Of a stretch of DNA of 64,000 nucleotides, positions 18,170 through 31,587 are shown one piece after another (position 1 is the first letter of the stretch; every line of letters begins with the position of its first letter). A program made the translations under genes and the position numbers. The notes beneath the pieces were generated by a model. That model saw nothing but the letters and a program-made list of their open reading frames with translations. It had not been told where the DNA came from and ran no database searches. The stretch is from Xiphias gladius (taxonomy: Eukaryota > Chordata > Actinopteri > Istiophoriformes > Xiphiidae): positions 7,570,469 to 7,634,468 of the forward strand of contig NC_053401.1 of assembly GCF_016859285.1 (NCBI RefSeq), written 5' to 3'.

Positions 18170-18600
18170 CTCCTCCTCCCCTATAGAAAGCTATAATTAT
18201 CACCAAACTGACGCAGATTACTGGAGGAGGGAGTAAGTAGAAGGAACGGCGGTGAGGGTTTCGAACAATGGCGGAGAAAATGATAGGTCTGGTATTGAGG
18301 TCAAATAATAAAGGCAAATAGAGCCTAAATGAGTTGATTCTATGGCTCACAAAACACTCTCCGTTCCTTGCCAATACAGACAGAGGGGGTTTTGTCCTTG
18401 GCCGCTATTAGCATTTTGCACAAGATGTGCTGCTGGTAATTACATTTGTCAGTGAAAAACACTTGAATGGTTTGAAAAGAAAGGGCAGAGAAAATGAGAA
18501 CCATCGTTATCTGTCTCTGTTGTGCTCTAGTAATGAAATTCCTGTTGATTGAATTAGGAACATGATGAACGATTTATTGTGCTAGCCTTCAGGGCGTGGG
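18170..18600. promoter_or_regulatory. Candidate conserved non-coding element (strongest of the set)
   Basis: About 430 bp of non-repetitive sequence rich in homeodomain-type ATTA cores: GCTATAATTATCACC, GCGCAGATTA-like, GGCCGCTATTAGCATTTTGC, CTGGTAATTACATTTGTC, CTAGTAATGAAATTCC and TTGATTGAATTAGG. It lies between microsatellite-rich segments. Conservation cannot be tested here. Confidence 0.3.
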
Positions 18601-18983
18601 CAGGCGTGACCAAATGGGCCGCGGGCCATATTTGGACAGCTTTGGGCCAAATGGTGTTGCGTTTCCACGCGGCTCGTGTAACATGGGAGGCCATTTGCCG
18701 CGAGGGGCAGACATGAGAGATGTTATGAAAAATGATCCGACGGGGACCGTGCTGGTGCTGGGATGGCCCTGCAGCGGTGGATATACACAGGCAATCGTGC
18801 AGCCATGAGACCCAAACGTGGACTTACGCGTACGGGTCGAAAACAGAAACACACAGGCAGAATCACAGATGTACAAAACGGCTCATGCGAAAACTCAAAA
18901 TATGTGGAACCACTTGAACCAGACAACGCCCCCGTCATCTGTCCAATCACCTTTAAAGCATGTTTTTCTCAATCACCATTCTG

Positions 18984-18984
<1 letters not shown>

Positions 18985-19051
<67 letters not shown>
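18985..19051. repeat. (CA)n microsatellite
   Basis: About 33 uninterrupted CA units. Confidence 0.95.
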
Positions 19052-19052
<1 letters not shown>

Positions 19053-19547
19053 GATGTTGTTTTTTTCCAGAGCAGGCACTGTGGCCCCTCCCCTGCTCTC
19101 CTGTCACCAGGTATTTCTGGATTCTCATTGGTCACCTGAGGAGCGCGATTGCAACACTCTCTGAAGGTTCAGTGACCTTCACTCCCTGTTACAATGAAAC
19201 CTCAACATCTGACGAATGACTCAGAGGGAAGTCAGCTGCGGTGACTGATAGTGTTTTTCTCACAGAGACGTTTTAGTAAAGCTCCAGCTAAAACGTACGT
19301 GGACAGAAACACACATACTTCTGTACGGGTATAAAGTTGGTCGACCGTGCAGCTAACTGCCGACTGCATATTCTGCAACTTGCTTTATAACTTTTAGTTC
19401 CAGCTCCTGTGAGCGTCATTTCTAAAACAAAGCGTGCAGTAGTTCTATGTCTGTTGACACTTGAGGGACCTCAGGGTTGAGCACAGCCTGAAGTTATTTT
19501 GACCAAAATTTGCCTGGGAATGCGAGTAGCACAACTCTCATAGGATC

Positions 19548-19552
<5 letters not shown>

Positions 19553-19587
<35 letters not shown>

Positions 19588-19627
19588 TGTGTGGGTGTGT
19601 GTGGGTGTGTGTGTGTGTGGGGGGGGG
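19553..19627. repeat. Compound (GT)n/(GGGTGT)n repeat ending in a G-run
   Basis: TATATG leads into GT units, then GGGTGTGT units and a G9 run. Confidence 0.9.
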
Positions 19628-19855
19628 TTCAACACCTGCATCCTTTTTATGGAAGTAAAAACAAACAGCAGACAGACCCGGCGTTTGTACAGCATGGGAA
19701 ACTGTGAAATACCGTCACCTACAACGTATATATTTGGCTTGGCAGGTAAAGCGACATGAGAGCCATTAGTGGACTCAGTCTGCTCTCAACTCTGAGGCCT
19801 TTCCAGTCAAAGTAGCTCGCCTACGGAATCCATTTAATTTTTTATTAAATAGATT

Positions 19856-19885
19856 CCATATATAGATAGATATATATATATATAA

Positions 19886-19944
<59 letters not shown>
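19856..19944. repeat. Compound (TA)n-(CA)n-(TA)n repeat
   Basis: TA/GATA units, a central CA tract, then a second TA tract. Confidence 0.9.
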
Positions 19945-20870
19945 AAGAGAAAGAAAAAGAGAGAGACAGTGCCCACAATATACCATAATGCAGTATATCA
20001 CAGAATAGATGTAGTACAATAAATCTTTTAACCGATGTATTGAGGGGACAAAAACAGTATCAAAGCCTCTTAAGAGTGGTCTCAAAAAAGTGTGTTTCAA
20101 ATAGATGTTTCTTTTAACACCTTATATGATAATTTGATGTTGTGCCTCCACCCATATGAAATGCAGCAAGAGATTAGGAGACAATAACAACCTATTTGTC
20201 ATTCTAAGAAGACTGGGAGTAATACAATAAGAGGAAATCCTCAGCCGGAATCGTGTCCCCCTCGCTGGAAGCTCCAATTCCCTGGTTCTTTCGTCATTTG
20301 AATTATGTAGCTTTTATAATGTTAAATGCACATTGTTTCTTGAAATATAAATTTAGAATAGTTTGAGGGCGACCTCAGATACAGAACCGATAAAGAGGGT
20401 CACAAGGTGCCATTTACCACACTTTGCTCCAGGTGACGAAACGAGACTTCCCAAGTTTACAAGCCTGTATGTGGGTGAATTTTACAAGTGTTTCTTCTGG
20501 GCAGTTCTAAGTCGAATAGCATAAAGTTCGACCTGCGGCATAGCAGAAGACCGCGCCCCTTTCCGGGGGCCATGCTGCCGTGCAAGAGAATTCCATTTCT
20601 TGACACCGGAACACACCCAGAGCACGCCGTGGCGACGGGAGCTTACCGGAATGGCAGCCAAACGGCTTCGAGTGGTGTTGTCTGCAACCTAGTTCGTCAT
20701 GGTGTGCCGTACCCAAGGAGGTGTTGCTAGGCGAAGGACATGCGAGATGCAAATTGGTGCAGTGGAAATTATGAGGTGGCTGTATTTATGGGAAAAGGCT
20801 GGACTGGCTTGCCAGAAAAATATAGCGTGATTTATTTTCTGCTCTCACCACTTTCTCAATATTGGCTGGC

Positions 20871-20904
<34 letters not shown>

Positions 20905-20909
20905 ATATA
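20871..20909. repeat. (TA)n microsatellite
   Basis: AT dinucleotides with one TTTA interruption. Confidence 0.9.
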
Positions 20910-22796
20910 GTGTAATATACAGTGTAATAACTCTTTTCAAAGTCACTGATGTGGTTGGAGGAGTAAGTTTCTCGCGTGCTACACATATCGACTCGGATGT
21001 GGTCGACGACAGGCGAGAAAGTCCTCCAGCTCTCTCGGCAGGTGTCGCCGAGTTAATCTCTCACCTGCTGTCCTTCATAGCCCTCTAGAATGCGCCCGTC
21101 AAAACGAATGTATGGGATGAGTTCAGCCACTTAATACCGGTGGCTCAAAAGGAGATAGTAACTGGGAATTCGAAGCGCACCGACGCCCCAAAGCGCCGCG
21201 GATTACTTTGGAAAAGAATCCCAGCTTTAGCAGTGATTGTGCTCAATCAGGGAAAGCAGAGGAGAGTGTCGTCTAGACTGTTGCATAACGGATGAGGCAG
21301 ACTTTGCGGTCACAGCAGTAAAAGTCCATCGGTCATGTTTGCAACACCCTCTCCGGCGGCTTTGATGCGCTGTGGCGTCTGCATGAATTCACTTGCAAAC
21401 TAAGGCAGGTGGAAACAAAAACAAACTGCCCTTTTGGACCCTCTGCAAGCACCCGAACCTGCAGGAGAGACTCAAAGGCGCAGCCCGCAATCCAGCGTAA
21501 ACAAAAGGGTCACCCCACGGCTGGCTGGCGACAACGCAGGACTGGATCTCTCTGTCGGTCGCAAACGTTAGCCAGCTCTTATAAAACATCCGAGACATGA
21601 AGGTGTATGTGCGCATTTGACCATGTGTTTATTGCATGTAATCTGAATGTTTTGTATATGAGACATAAACATTTAATTTAATACAGTCGGACAAATGACT
21701 GTTTTTCATACAGCACCTTGGATTTTTATGTATTTTTTACTCTGTTTACTGGACTGATATTGCATATCAGAAAATGTTCCCGTTCCTCTGCTTGAACACC
21801 TGCCGCACCATCTCCTACAAAGCCCCGCTAAAACATCGGGTAGAAGAACTCCGTGCAGCCCGAAAGCATGTGCGCTCACATAAATAGTGTACAGCTACTC
21901 AGAAAAGATAATATTCACACACCGAATTTGGCAGTAGCTTTCTACACAACATCGAAAAGCGACTGGAGTTACAATGCCACAAACGATGCTCCGAGTAAGT
22001 ACAAACAACACTAGTGCCCAAAAAAATACCCGTTTGAGGAAGTAATACTGCAGACCTAACTCAGTCTCAACTACAAACGAGACAGGCATGGCCGTCAGGT
22101 GTTATGCTTGGGGACGTCATCCGCTCGAATTGGCTCACGGTTTCCACTGGTCCGGCTCGGAGTGTCTCGAAAAACGGGATGTGTCTATTTTTCACCGGCA
22201 GTTCTGTGATCCACCTCAACTTCCTGACCCCGAGCGAGAAGTAACAGAAAGTCAGACGGGACGACTATGAATGAGACCTTTGTTGTCCAGGCAAAAAACC
22301 TGAGGGAGCATGTGTGTAATAGTCTATGAGCCATGTTAGCCATTAGTGAGGGTGAAAAGGTTAGTTGTTCGTTAGCGGCCTCAGTGCCGAGTGTGTTACT
22401 GGTATAAAAACTTGATTATGATTTCAGGTTTACAGGAAAAAGTCTTCGGGGGGGAATCGTTTAAATCCGTGAGGAAAAACAACACGGCCACTGTCATAAC
22501 AACAACAAAGAAATAGACCGTAGGGCATCCTTCAGAGATATTCAGCCATGCAATATTGATTTTAGTCTGATTCTTTTTGCAAACTGTTCTGTCAGGTTTT
22601 AGTCTGACTGACTGTCTGTGCGCATTTGACCATTGTTTGTGTCCATTTTAGGAATATACCGACTGTGTGAAAAGATCCATATGATCAGCAATCGATCCGG
22701 CCGAGTGTATGCGGCCCGTGTGGTGTTTGTCTGTCTGTGCTGAGGTCAGCAGGAAGTTCCCACAGACTCACAGAGTATAAACACAGCTGTCTGGGT

Positions 22797-22828
<32 letters not shown>
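22797..22828. repeat. (GT)n microsatellite
   Basis: About 15 GT units. Confidence 0.9.
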
Positions 22829-22831
<3 letters not shown>

Positions 22832-23125
22832 GTAGAGAGGTAATTATAAGACTGGAGGTGGGGGCAGAGAGCAAGGGCATTGAGGTCACTGCATAGATTG
22901 AAGGGGGGGGAAGGGGGTCGAGTGTGGGGGTTGAGGAACCTGAAAGAAACAGTTGTGGAAAAAAGTTTGAGGGTTAATGTGCCGAGCCTGAAGCAAAGAA
23001 GAGGGCCGTGCAATTTGGGTCCAATGAAGGCTGTTTTGATCACCAAAGCCCTGATCCAATGACATTTAGGGTTGATGAGCAAAGATTTCACCATGTTTCT
23101 CTCACAATTGTCAACTGTTGAATAT

Positions 23126-23127
<2 letters not shown>

Positions 23128-23170
<43 letters not shown>
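23128..23170. repeat. (GT)n microsatellite
   Basis: About 20 GT units. Confidence 0.9.
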
Positions 23171-23172
<2 letters not shown>

Positions 23173-26100
23173 TATGTGACAGTCCAGAAATTGCACCGCA
23201 TAAGGGCTCCATAACAGAACAAAAAAACCCATCAATGTCAGGCAGGTGTAAAGAAACAAAACAACTGGAGAGAGTAGAGAGTAAATGGTTTCCATTGAAG
23301 GGGTTCTCCAGTGGTTTAGTATTTCAGTAAAGGTAGGGCAAACACACGGAACACACTTTAAACAGAATAGTCCCGAGGAGACCATGATGTGTTGACTTTT
23401 AGTCCATGTAGTGTGGGCGAAGCTCCAAAAATCCTGGATCCTCCGGTTCCTATAAAGCAACTCAGTAGTTTCTTTTCTTAGGCCCCGTGCTTTTTGTTGT
23501 CCCATCGATCATGGGGGTTGGCGGCTCGATCACCGGCTCCTCCTGTCCACGAGTCAGTGTGTTCTTGAGCAAGGCACAGAGCCCCAAACTGCTCCTGGTG
23601 ATGTGTATGAGGGTGATAAGAATATGATAGTCTTTACCCAATGAATGTAGCATAAAATGCCATCGTCTGAGACTTGAAAAAAGCTCCCTCCGGAGGACTG
23701 TTTGCACATGCAAAGTAGCCATCCCCCGCGACAATTAAACAGCTGCTGGCCACAGACAAAAATTTTAAAAAAACAAACGAACAAAAAAACTCCTACAGGA
23801 GCCTAGACCGTTGAACTATTGGCTTTGGCCGCTAGTGGGCAGTTTGGGGTGTTGGGGTGAGTCACGTGAGTTACTCCGGATGCCTCTTTTTGCATCAGGC
23901 ACACATTTGCGTTTCGAAAAGCTCAGGGCTCGGGAGGTTAGATGAAAGTACAGCAGTGGAGCAAACGTGGTGTATGGGAGTGTGTGGGTGTGTTTGTGTG
24001 TATGCTGGTCAGTGGTAAGACTTAGTCACTGGTGGGGGTAATGGTGTTGTTTTTTTGTGTTTTTACCGTTGTTAGCTGTGCTGTGTAATCAAGGCCATGA
24101 TTGGGTTTTAGTCACAGAAGTACAGCGACAGAGGGGAGAGGAAATGCATTCCCATCGCACGGTTCGCTTTGAGCAGAGGAGAAGAGATGCTCTGAAGCTT
24201 GTTTTGAGAGTGACCTGGTGGGAGGGGGTGAAAGGGCAGAGTTCAGAGGTCAGACCAAAGGCAACCAGGGGATGGAAAAGCTGAGCGCTTCAGAGTTTCT
24301 TTGAGAGGGGAGCACCTTTGTTTAGCGGACAGATTTATTTTGGGAAGCACCCAGCGGGGGAGAAAGAAGAAGAAAGAAAAAAAAAAAAACACATACAAAA
24401 CATAGAAAACAAAAAATTACCCACCTCTTCTGTTTCGTGAGAGCATAGTCCTGTGTTTCTACATTTTTGCCCTCGGGCTCCCGAGCGATGTCTCGTCGGT
24501 AGAGGTTTGTGTGATGGCAAATGCTCTATGATCATACATAATGCATCTTACTGTACAGCGTGTCTTATATAAGACGAGCTGGAGACGATTCACTCTCACA
24601 TCCCCTTCTTTTCGCGCAGAGACACGGGAGCTCAGAGGAGGCTCAGCCCACACTAAAAAAACGCCCACCAACGGACACTTTTTGAAGGCCTCTCGCGCAC
24701 ACAAGCGCGTACATCTCTGAACTGCACGCAGACAAACAGTAACACAATTTTTATAACAGACCCCCGACGTGTAGCATAAACAGGACGCTATAGACACTGC
24801 AACAGCTGCCAAACAAATGCCCCCTCACATAAACACACACGGGGATATTCGGTGTCAGGGGGGATGTCGCATTTGGCGGTCAGATGAGATCAGAGGGAGA
24901 GCACTGCTGTGTTTTGTTTTTTTTAATTTAGTGGGAATAAGGAAGAGCTCTGTGTTGAGGGGAACTCTGAAGGTCACTCCACTGGCGGAGGGACAAACCT
25001 TGAGAGGAGTCATGTGCAACGCACAATCCCGTGTGGGTGTGTGCGCGCATGAATCAGTGTTTACAAGTCGCTGGAAATACACAAAAGATAGTGAAAGTAC
25101 ATGTCAGACTTACTGGATTAACTGAGGTATCACAATGTCAATATATTTTGAGTAGGAGGACGGAAAAATTTCCCACACCAATTGTGCGAGGGGTTGATGT
25201 GCAGGTCGAGTACATGCTTTTCACATTGTGTTATAAAAAACAAGTCAAGTATAAAAACTGTGTACACTCAAACAACCAAATGTCTCCTACAAACACAGTA
25301 TTAAGGACCAAAAGAGAGGCCTCGGCAAAAAAAAAAGAAAAAAATCACACATATGTACTCCCTCTCGTGATGTACTCGGCATGTGTTCTTGATCATTGTT
25401 CTCAAGTCTGGCAAATGAATTATGCAATAGTCAGACATCAAACGTTAATTTAAATATAACCAAATTCTTCCTCAAACTAGGCCACACTCATGCTGAGCTT
25501 TCCATTCGAGAGATGGTACTTTATACCGGGGATAAAGTCCCCGACGGCGCACAAGCCGGTGATTGCGTTAAAAAGACATTAATGACAGGGAGGCAGGCTA
25601 CTGACGTATAGTTGATGTACTGTGTAACTGAAGCACAACAACAAACGCAGCGTGTACTGTAGATAGTGCAAACCACAGGAACACACGGGCCGAATTAAAT
25701 GAGGCGATGGCGCCCCCTAGCCCTCATTTTAAAGGCATCAGCTGACTGAAGAGAAAGACAACAACGAACCCCACCGCAAGACAATAAAGAGGGGAGGCAT
25801 TCTGCACTTTCTGCATTTCTGCTGATGTACCCAGGGCTGCTGGTTTCTAGACAGTACCACTAGACCGTTTCAACTGTCCACAAAGACGAGGGAGAGAGCG
25901 GAGGCGGCGTGTTTTCAGAATGGCGTCCTGTCTTTCGCTAATGGAATAAATGTGTACAACAATCACAGTTTGATTTGTTTATTTATTTATTTAACAGTGA
26001 CAGTGCACAGCAACACACACTGTTGTAACTATTAGCCAATGGGCTGGTTTTCATCTGAAATCCCTGAACAGTTGCTACAAAGTAATCTTTAAAAAATAAA

Positions 26101-27049
26101 TATATTTTTTTTAATCTTTAAAAGAGTGTAAGAATACAGGGGACAATAACAATGACAGCATAAAATACTCTTACACTTGATACAAACTTTATACTGCGTA
26201 AATATTTTCAATTTTTGTGGAGACTGTCACTGAGGCACTTACTCAACTCAACACGTAAAATTTGTGAAGTTGTAATGTGTGGTGTTGTATTGGGTTAAAT
26301 TATAGTTAAAGTTGAGTAAATTTGCCGGCAACCTATAAATAAAGGGGTGGGCAAAGTAACATCTTGCTCACAAGCGGTATGTATTCACTACACTAAGTTG
26401 AAAGCAGTCATGTTACCACGGGTGCAGCTGTTTTGGGATGGTAGACACACAAGTTAAGGCGAAATGACACGAGGAAGGAGCTTAATATTGTAATAACTAA
26501 ATCCCAGTTAGAAACACAGCTGCACAGATCATCATATTAGGCTGACTGCCAATTAGCAGCCGGTACTAGCGACCTTTTAAAAACTTTAAAAATACAGCTT
26601 GCGTTCTTTTTTACCTTTAAAGAATAGCTTCTTAGAAGTAATTACGCCGTTTGAAGGACTTCCGCAGAAACTGTAAACTGAGAACCAGACTGAAAGTCAC
26701 AGGTGGTTCAAATAAGTATCCTGACAAGCGGTTAACACGACATAGTGTGAGTATGAAAACATTTTTTCTTTCAACCACGGGAACTGTGTCAGCCTGAAGC
26801 CAAGACACTAACAGCCTATTACGTCTTTCAAAGTGGCTGTGGGATGGCAAGACTGACGTGGTAGTGATAAAGAAGTAAACAGGTGAATCTTGAAACAGCT
26901 GTTATCTGTTCTCAGAGTATGAGGGACACAGAAAAACGTCAGTATATACCAGCACAAATGCTCAATCGTAAAAAGGAATATCGACTTACCACTTGTAGAT
27001 GTAAGAAAACACTTTTATCCCACACGCACACATATTACTAACAATGTCA

Positions 27050-27055
27050 TTTATT
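27050..27055 (-). terminator. Candidate fam3c polyadenylation signal (AATAAA)
   Basis: AATAAA on the minus strand, about 550 nt beyond the fam3c stop codon. It is the most plausible 3' end given its distance, but the hexamer alone is common in AT-rich DNA. Confidence 0.3.
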
Positions 27056-27605
27056 TTAAGAAATTATATTATTATTACAATGTTCATTAAATGAGGATCT
27101 TTCAAATCTGGTCCCTGCTCTAAATAAATATTTACAAAATTTCACAGTGAATTTGGTGCCTTTGGTTACAAGATCACGAAGGAATCAAAAAAAATCACGT
27201 CATGGTAATTAAAAAAAAAAAAAAAAAATAGGATAATGAGATTAAGGCAGGGCACAGGAAATGGAAATCTAGCCCCCCCTCAAAAAAACATCAGGGCTAT
27301 GACATCCATTTCCATCAACAGCAGTGCAATAATGCAACACTCTATGTTACTGTATCCATCAGACGGAGAAGTGCAATAATGTTCAAGCTCAGGGCTAACA
27401 GAAGTTTCATGGCGGCTGTTCTTTCTTGCTAATATCTTCTGGATGGATGTTGTTCTGCTGGGTAAATCTGAATAAAAGGCTTCGGGGCGAGAGGTGCAAA
27501 ATGACCTTTCTCAGCCCAAAGAAATATAATCGCTAAAGAGTCTCACGTGGACAGGAATGTCAGGAGGGCAAGGTGGACGGGCAGTCGACAGGACAAGAGC
27601 TCGCA

Positions 27606-30600
27606 TCAGTCCTGCCTCTTTGGTATGCAGCCTTCCATCTCCAACACCTCGGGCCATCCCTCAAATTTGTTGGTGTCTGCGCTGTTCTTTATATGCTGAG
27701 GAGGGGAACACAACGCACGCTCACATTGTGTTTCACATGAAACCAGATAGCCTGCCTCCTTGTCTTTACGATCCAAATGCACATAATGACCTGTTCACAC
27801 AAGCCCACCAGGCAGGGTGTAGCAGTCTTGGTAATTGAAGAGATGAAAAGGTTATGACAGAAAGAATGCACTTCGCTGCCGAACAGCTGACAGGAACAGG
27901 GTTGGGTTCTTTAGTGTTCTGAGCACATAAAATGACCAATAACCAACAAAAGCCTGCGAATCCTAAATGGTCGTTAAGATGAATGATTACACTAAGCTTA
28001 TACGAGGCCTGTCTGTCTTCATATACAGTAATTACATCCCAGATGGAAGAAATGTATGTAAGGAACTAATGGTATATTCCCCACTGTATTCTCCCAAAAC
28101 AGGTCTTGCCGAATTGTATGGCACCTCTAACTTTAACGACTCGAGGTTCAAGGGCTGCTTGTGTTAACACTTTGAAGGAAAAGAAATAAAACGGCTGACG
28201 TTGCAACTTCTGGTCCCATCTCGGGCTCACTCTAGCAAACTGATGGCATCATTTAAGTTTATTCCAGTGACTGGCGGTGAGTCATGATGTACGTCCGGCA
28301 TTTTAAACGTGACAAGATCAATGTGTCTTAACGCAACAGTTGCTTTGAGCCTGTCAAACAGGTTAGGATGTGACTGACATTTTACTTTTGGCACAATGTT
28401 CTGAGGATTTGCAGGTAGGACAAGCTTTAGGAGTTTCATTTGATGTAAGGCTGATTTTGGAATCACTCGTTCCCTTAAATTTAAATATTCAGAGAAAGAC
28501 AAGGATACTGTTATTGCTGCTGTTTACTATTCTCAGTCACTCAGCTGAAAGTGTGTAATTCTTTGTTAAAGAGAGTAGATGTGAAAATTGGATTTTGTGG
28601 GTCGTGTTACCTGCTCAAATGGACTCTTGGTTTTGATGCCTTTCCCTCCTACAAAGATCCAGTTATCCCGGAAGCCCAAATTACTGATAGCTGAGCTGCC
28701 CAGATCAGCAATTAGCTTCCTGGCTTCATCATTGAGCCTACACAACAAAGGAGACAATTATTTCACGGCCACACCTGCAGCGACATAATCCATGTTAGAG
28801 ATAACTAAAGCAATTTAAATTAATCACGTGAATCTAAATTATATCAGTAATCAAGCGGATATATTGGAAAAAAAGTCCTTACTTCGTTGAGGGATCATCA
28901 AATGAAGCCATCATCACAACTGTCCCTTCTTCAATTTCCTTCAGGAATTTAATCATGGGAGCCACATCTACACAGAGCAACACAATGTTAAGACCATGTA
29001 TAGTATGTGTGTTTTTAAAAGTCCAAAACAAAAAGTTTCTGAAATATACTCACCTCCCGCCCACATATCAAAAAAGTTTGTCTTGACAACTTCCCCTGTT
29101 TTCCCTGTGCAAGAAAAAGATCCCATTTTTAGACCTCTTTAAATCTCATGTTCAATGCATGAAACAGAGGAGATTCATAGGTTTAATTACCAATGATTAA
29201 CAGCGGCATACAGTTTTTATTACATTACACAGAACATAAAGTCCACACACGTGACACTTACTCACATGGCAGAGTTTACGTAATAGTTATATTCCTGCTC
29301 TCAGATCCGATTATTTACCGATCATTTATTTGACTTTAAGGTGTGAAACTGATAAGGTTACCATTAACCAGGGCGATGTTGATTCCTCTCCCGACATTGT
29401 TCTTCACGCCGCTCATTAGTCTAGAGTAAGGAACAGGAAGACAGTAAGAGTAGGGCCCACATGGATACGTTCACAAATCCAGCACGTAGACTTGAGGAAA
29501 AGACACTGTCTGGTGACTTTTTATAGCGATAGAGGGCACAACTACTTTCTTCTATTAATCATTTATAAACACAATCCAAACATGTGTTTGGTAGTTCATA
29601 ATGTAGTTCATAATGTAGTTGTATACAGATTTGTGTTTACTGTCTTTGTCAACAACTAAAACTATTTAAACAGCTAATGAATGACAATATAGTAAAACAC
29701 ATTTGTTATATAAAATATATCTTCAAAGAAAGACTTAGAAGTTAGAATTATAATTGTTGGCAAATACTGTATAATAATTAAAGCTTAAAAGTATCCTTAT
29801 AGCTGCATAAAACTACATTATACTGCAGTGATATATATAATTGTATACTGCTTATAAAATGTGAAAAGGGGGACTCAAAGTATTACAGTGGAGAAATGTT
29901 TGATGAGACGGCGGTTCTGGGATGTTGCGTCATTGTGCAAACCGTTATCAAACAGTATGCAAGCCGGGACTTTTAAACATTAGCTGATTGTTTTACTAAA
30001 TGTTTAAACATGTAATAGAGGACCAGGGATGAGCTACGACTGCAGCTACTGTCATTAACGATTGATTTTTGGATTCTTTTGATTCTGTCGTTGGTGGCGG
30101 GGTTGTTTTGCTATTAAGCAGTTGATAATGTAATGTATAAATTTTTTTTTTTTTGAAAAATCAGTCTAAAACACGGATATTCAATTTATAATTATTTAAA
30201 ACAGAGAAACGCAGTGAGTCTTCAAACTTCAGAAGCTGGAACCAGTGGATTTCTGACATTTTTGCTTGATAAGTGACCTTTCACGCGCAGAAGGCAGCTG
30301 CAGTACCATGTATTTAAAAGTGTAGCTGACAGCTCCTGAGTTATGTAATAAAGCTCTTAGAAAATAGGAGTCCACAGTTTTAAAAGTCTTGTACGCTCTC
30401 TCCAATGAGAAATGTGACACCCATGCACTTCACTTACAATTTGTCCTCGAGGCAGATTCTGGGCCCCACCACACTGGCCGCTCCACTCGCCATCTTGAAG
30501 GCAAAGTGTCCAAGCGGACACGACTTTGTCAGCCCACACTTATACCTGACTGGCTTTGTTGCTGGGGATAGAAAAACTCGATTCAAGTAACAAGCAGCAC

Positions 30601-31557
30601 AATATCAGGCGACAGGTAGTCCCATCACGTAAGCCTATTCACCAAAAAGTGCAGGCACAGAACAAAAAGGTGTGGTCCAACTTGGACTCTACCAAAAGGA
30701 ACTTTTTTAAGCTTCTAGATGCCAAGGGCTATGCTGAACACACACCTTAAACTGTGTAGTGAGTTTGTGTGAGTGACACAGGCTCATTATTACCATTCAT
30801 GTGTCGACTGGTATAGAGAGATTTAAAAAAAAATTAAAAAGAGAGAGAGAGAGAGAGGAATATCTATTAAAAGAGTTTGGTTACTGAGAAAACCAAGCAA
30901 AAGGGTTGAAATAATAATCACTTGAGCATACTTACCGCCTTCATTCGCTGGCATAGATCTTGCTGAAAGGGAAAAAATGACAAGACGATTGATGAGATTG
31001 TCAGTGGTCGCCCACGAAATGTTGGGTCATTTAAACGCAGGTGTGAGGGAAAAACTTCAGTCACAGCAATGTAAACACGACAGGCCACAATAAGGCAAAA
31101 ACAGTCTACCATTAATGCAAAAACAACCCCCTCATAATAACTGAATAAATACGTGTCATGTTTCCTTCACAACCGATACCCTGCCACTTCCTTCTGTACA
31201 GATGCTGTGGCGGGGGAGGGGCAATATGAGTGATGAGTGTCTGATGGCAAGAAATGTCACTCACATATCATGCTGCCTAGGTTAAAATCCAGGTTAATCT
31301 CTAGTAGTTGGAAAGCCAGAAAGGCAGCAAGGAGGAATGCAAAGATGAGCGCTGCTAACTTCAAAATACCTGAAGAGGTCAGAGATACAGTGGACAGAAA
31401 GACAGCAGCTGTTAAATCAACACAATTCAGGATAGTTTAAAAAAAAAAAAAACACACACACCACGGTTTTCCATGAGCTAACAAACTGTTGTGTATAAAC
31501 TTGTACTAGCTCTTAATTTAGCTCAGAGGGGATACACTTACCGCCAGCCCTGACCAT
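27606..31557 (-). CDS. fam3c: FAM3C (ILEI), secreted GG-domain cytokine-like protein; complete, 9 coding exons
   Basis: Secreted signalling protein of the FAM3 family (interleukin-like EMT inducer). Coding exons, 5' to 3' on the minus strand: 31557-31542, 31369-31265, 30962-30936, 30549-30438, 29420-29362, 29104-29054, 28967-28883, 28737-28611, 27695-27606. All junctions are GT-AG, all phases agree, and the total is 672 nt (223 aa plus stop; human FAM3C is 227 aa). The protein starts MVRAGG, has a hydrophobic signal/anchor at about residues 7-27, then the FAM3 domain with landmarks [67 protein letters not shown] and EGWPEV. Four cysteines (54, 60, 82, 217) match the two conserved disulfides. 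The human cysteine before GGKGIK is valine here (V181). Start: first in-frame ATG, in a small exon with a likely 5'UTR acceptor at 31587. Exon 3 is only 27 nt. Identification is by sequence recognition; confidence is very high. Confidence 0.97.
28227..28502 (-). other. Unexplained 91-codon open frame inside the last fam3c intron
   Basis: A 91-aa minus-strand frame sits wholly within the intron between fam3c exons 8 and 9. It reads smoothly (for example [38 protein letters not shown] then stop) and lacks low-complexity sequence. I do not recognise the family. It could be the 3' end of an old retrocopy or transposon gene, an alternative fam3c last exon, or chance. No splice acceptor in fam3c phase was established. 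Confidence 0.2.
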
Positions 31558-31587
31558 CTTAACGAGCCTCCAGCCACAGCCAACAAC

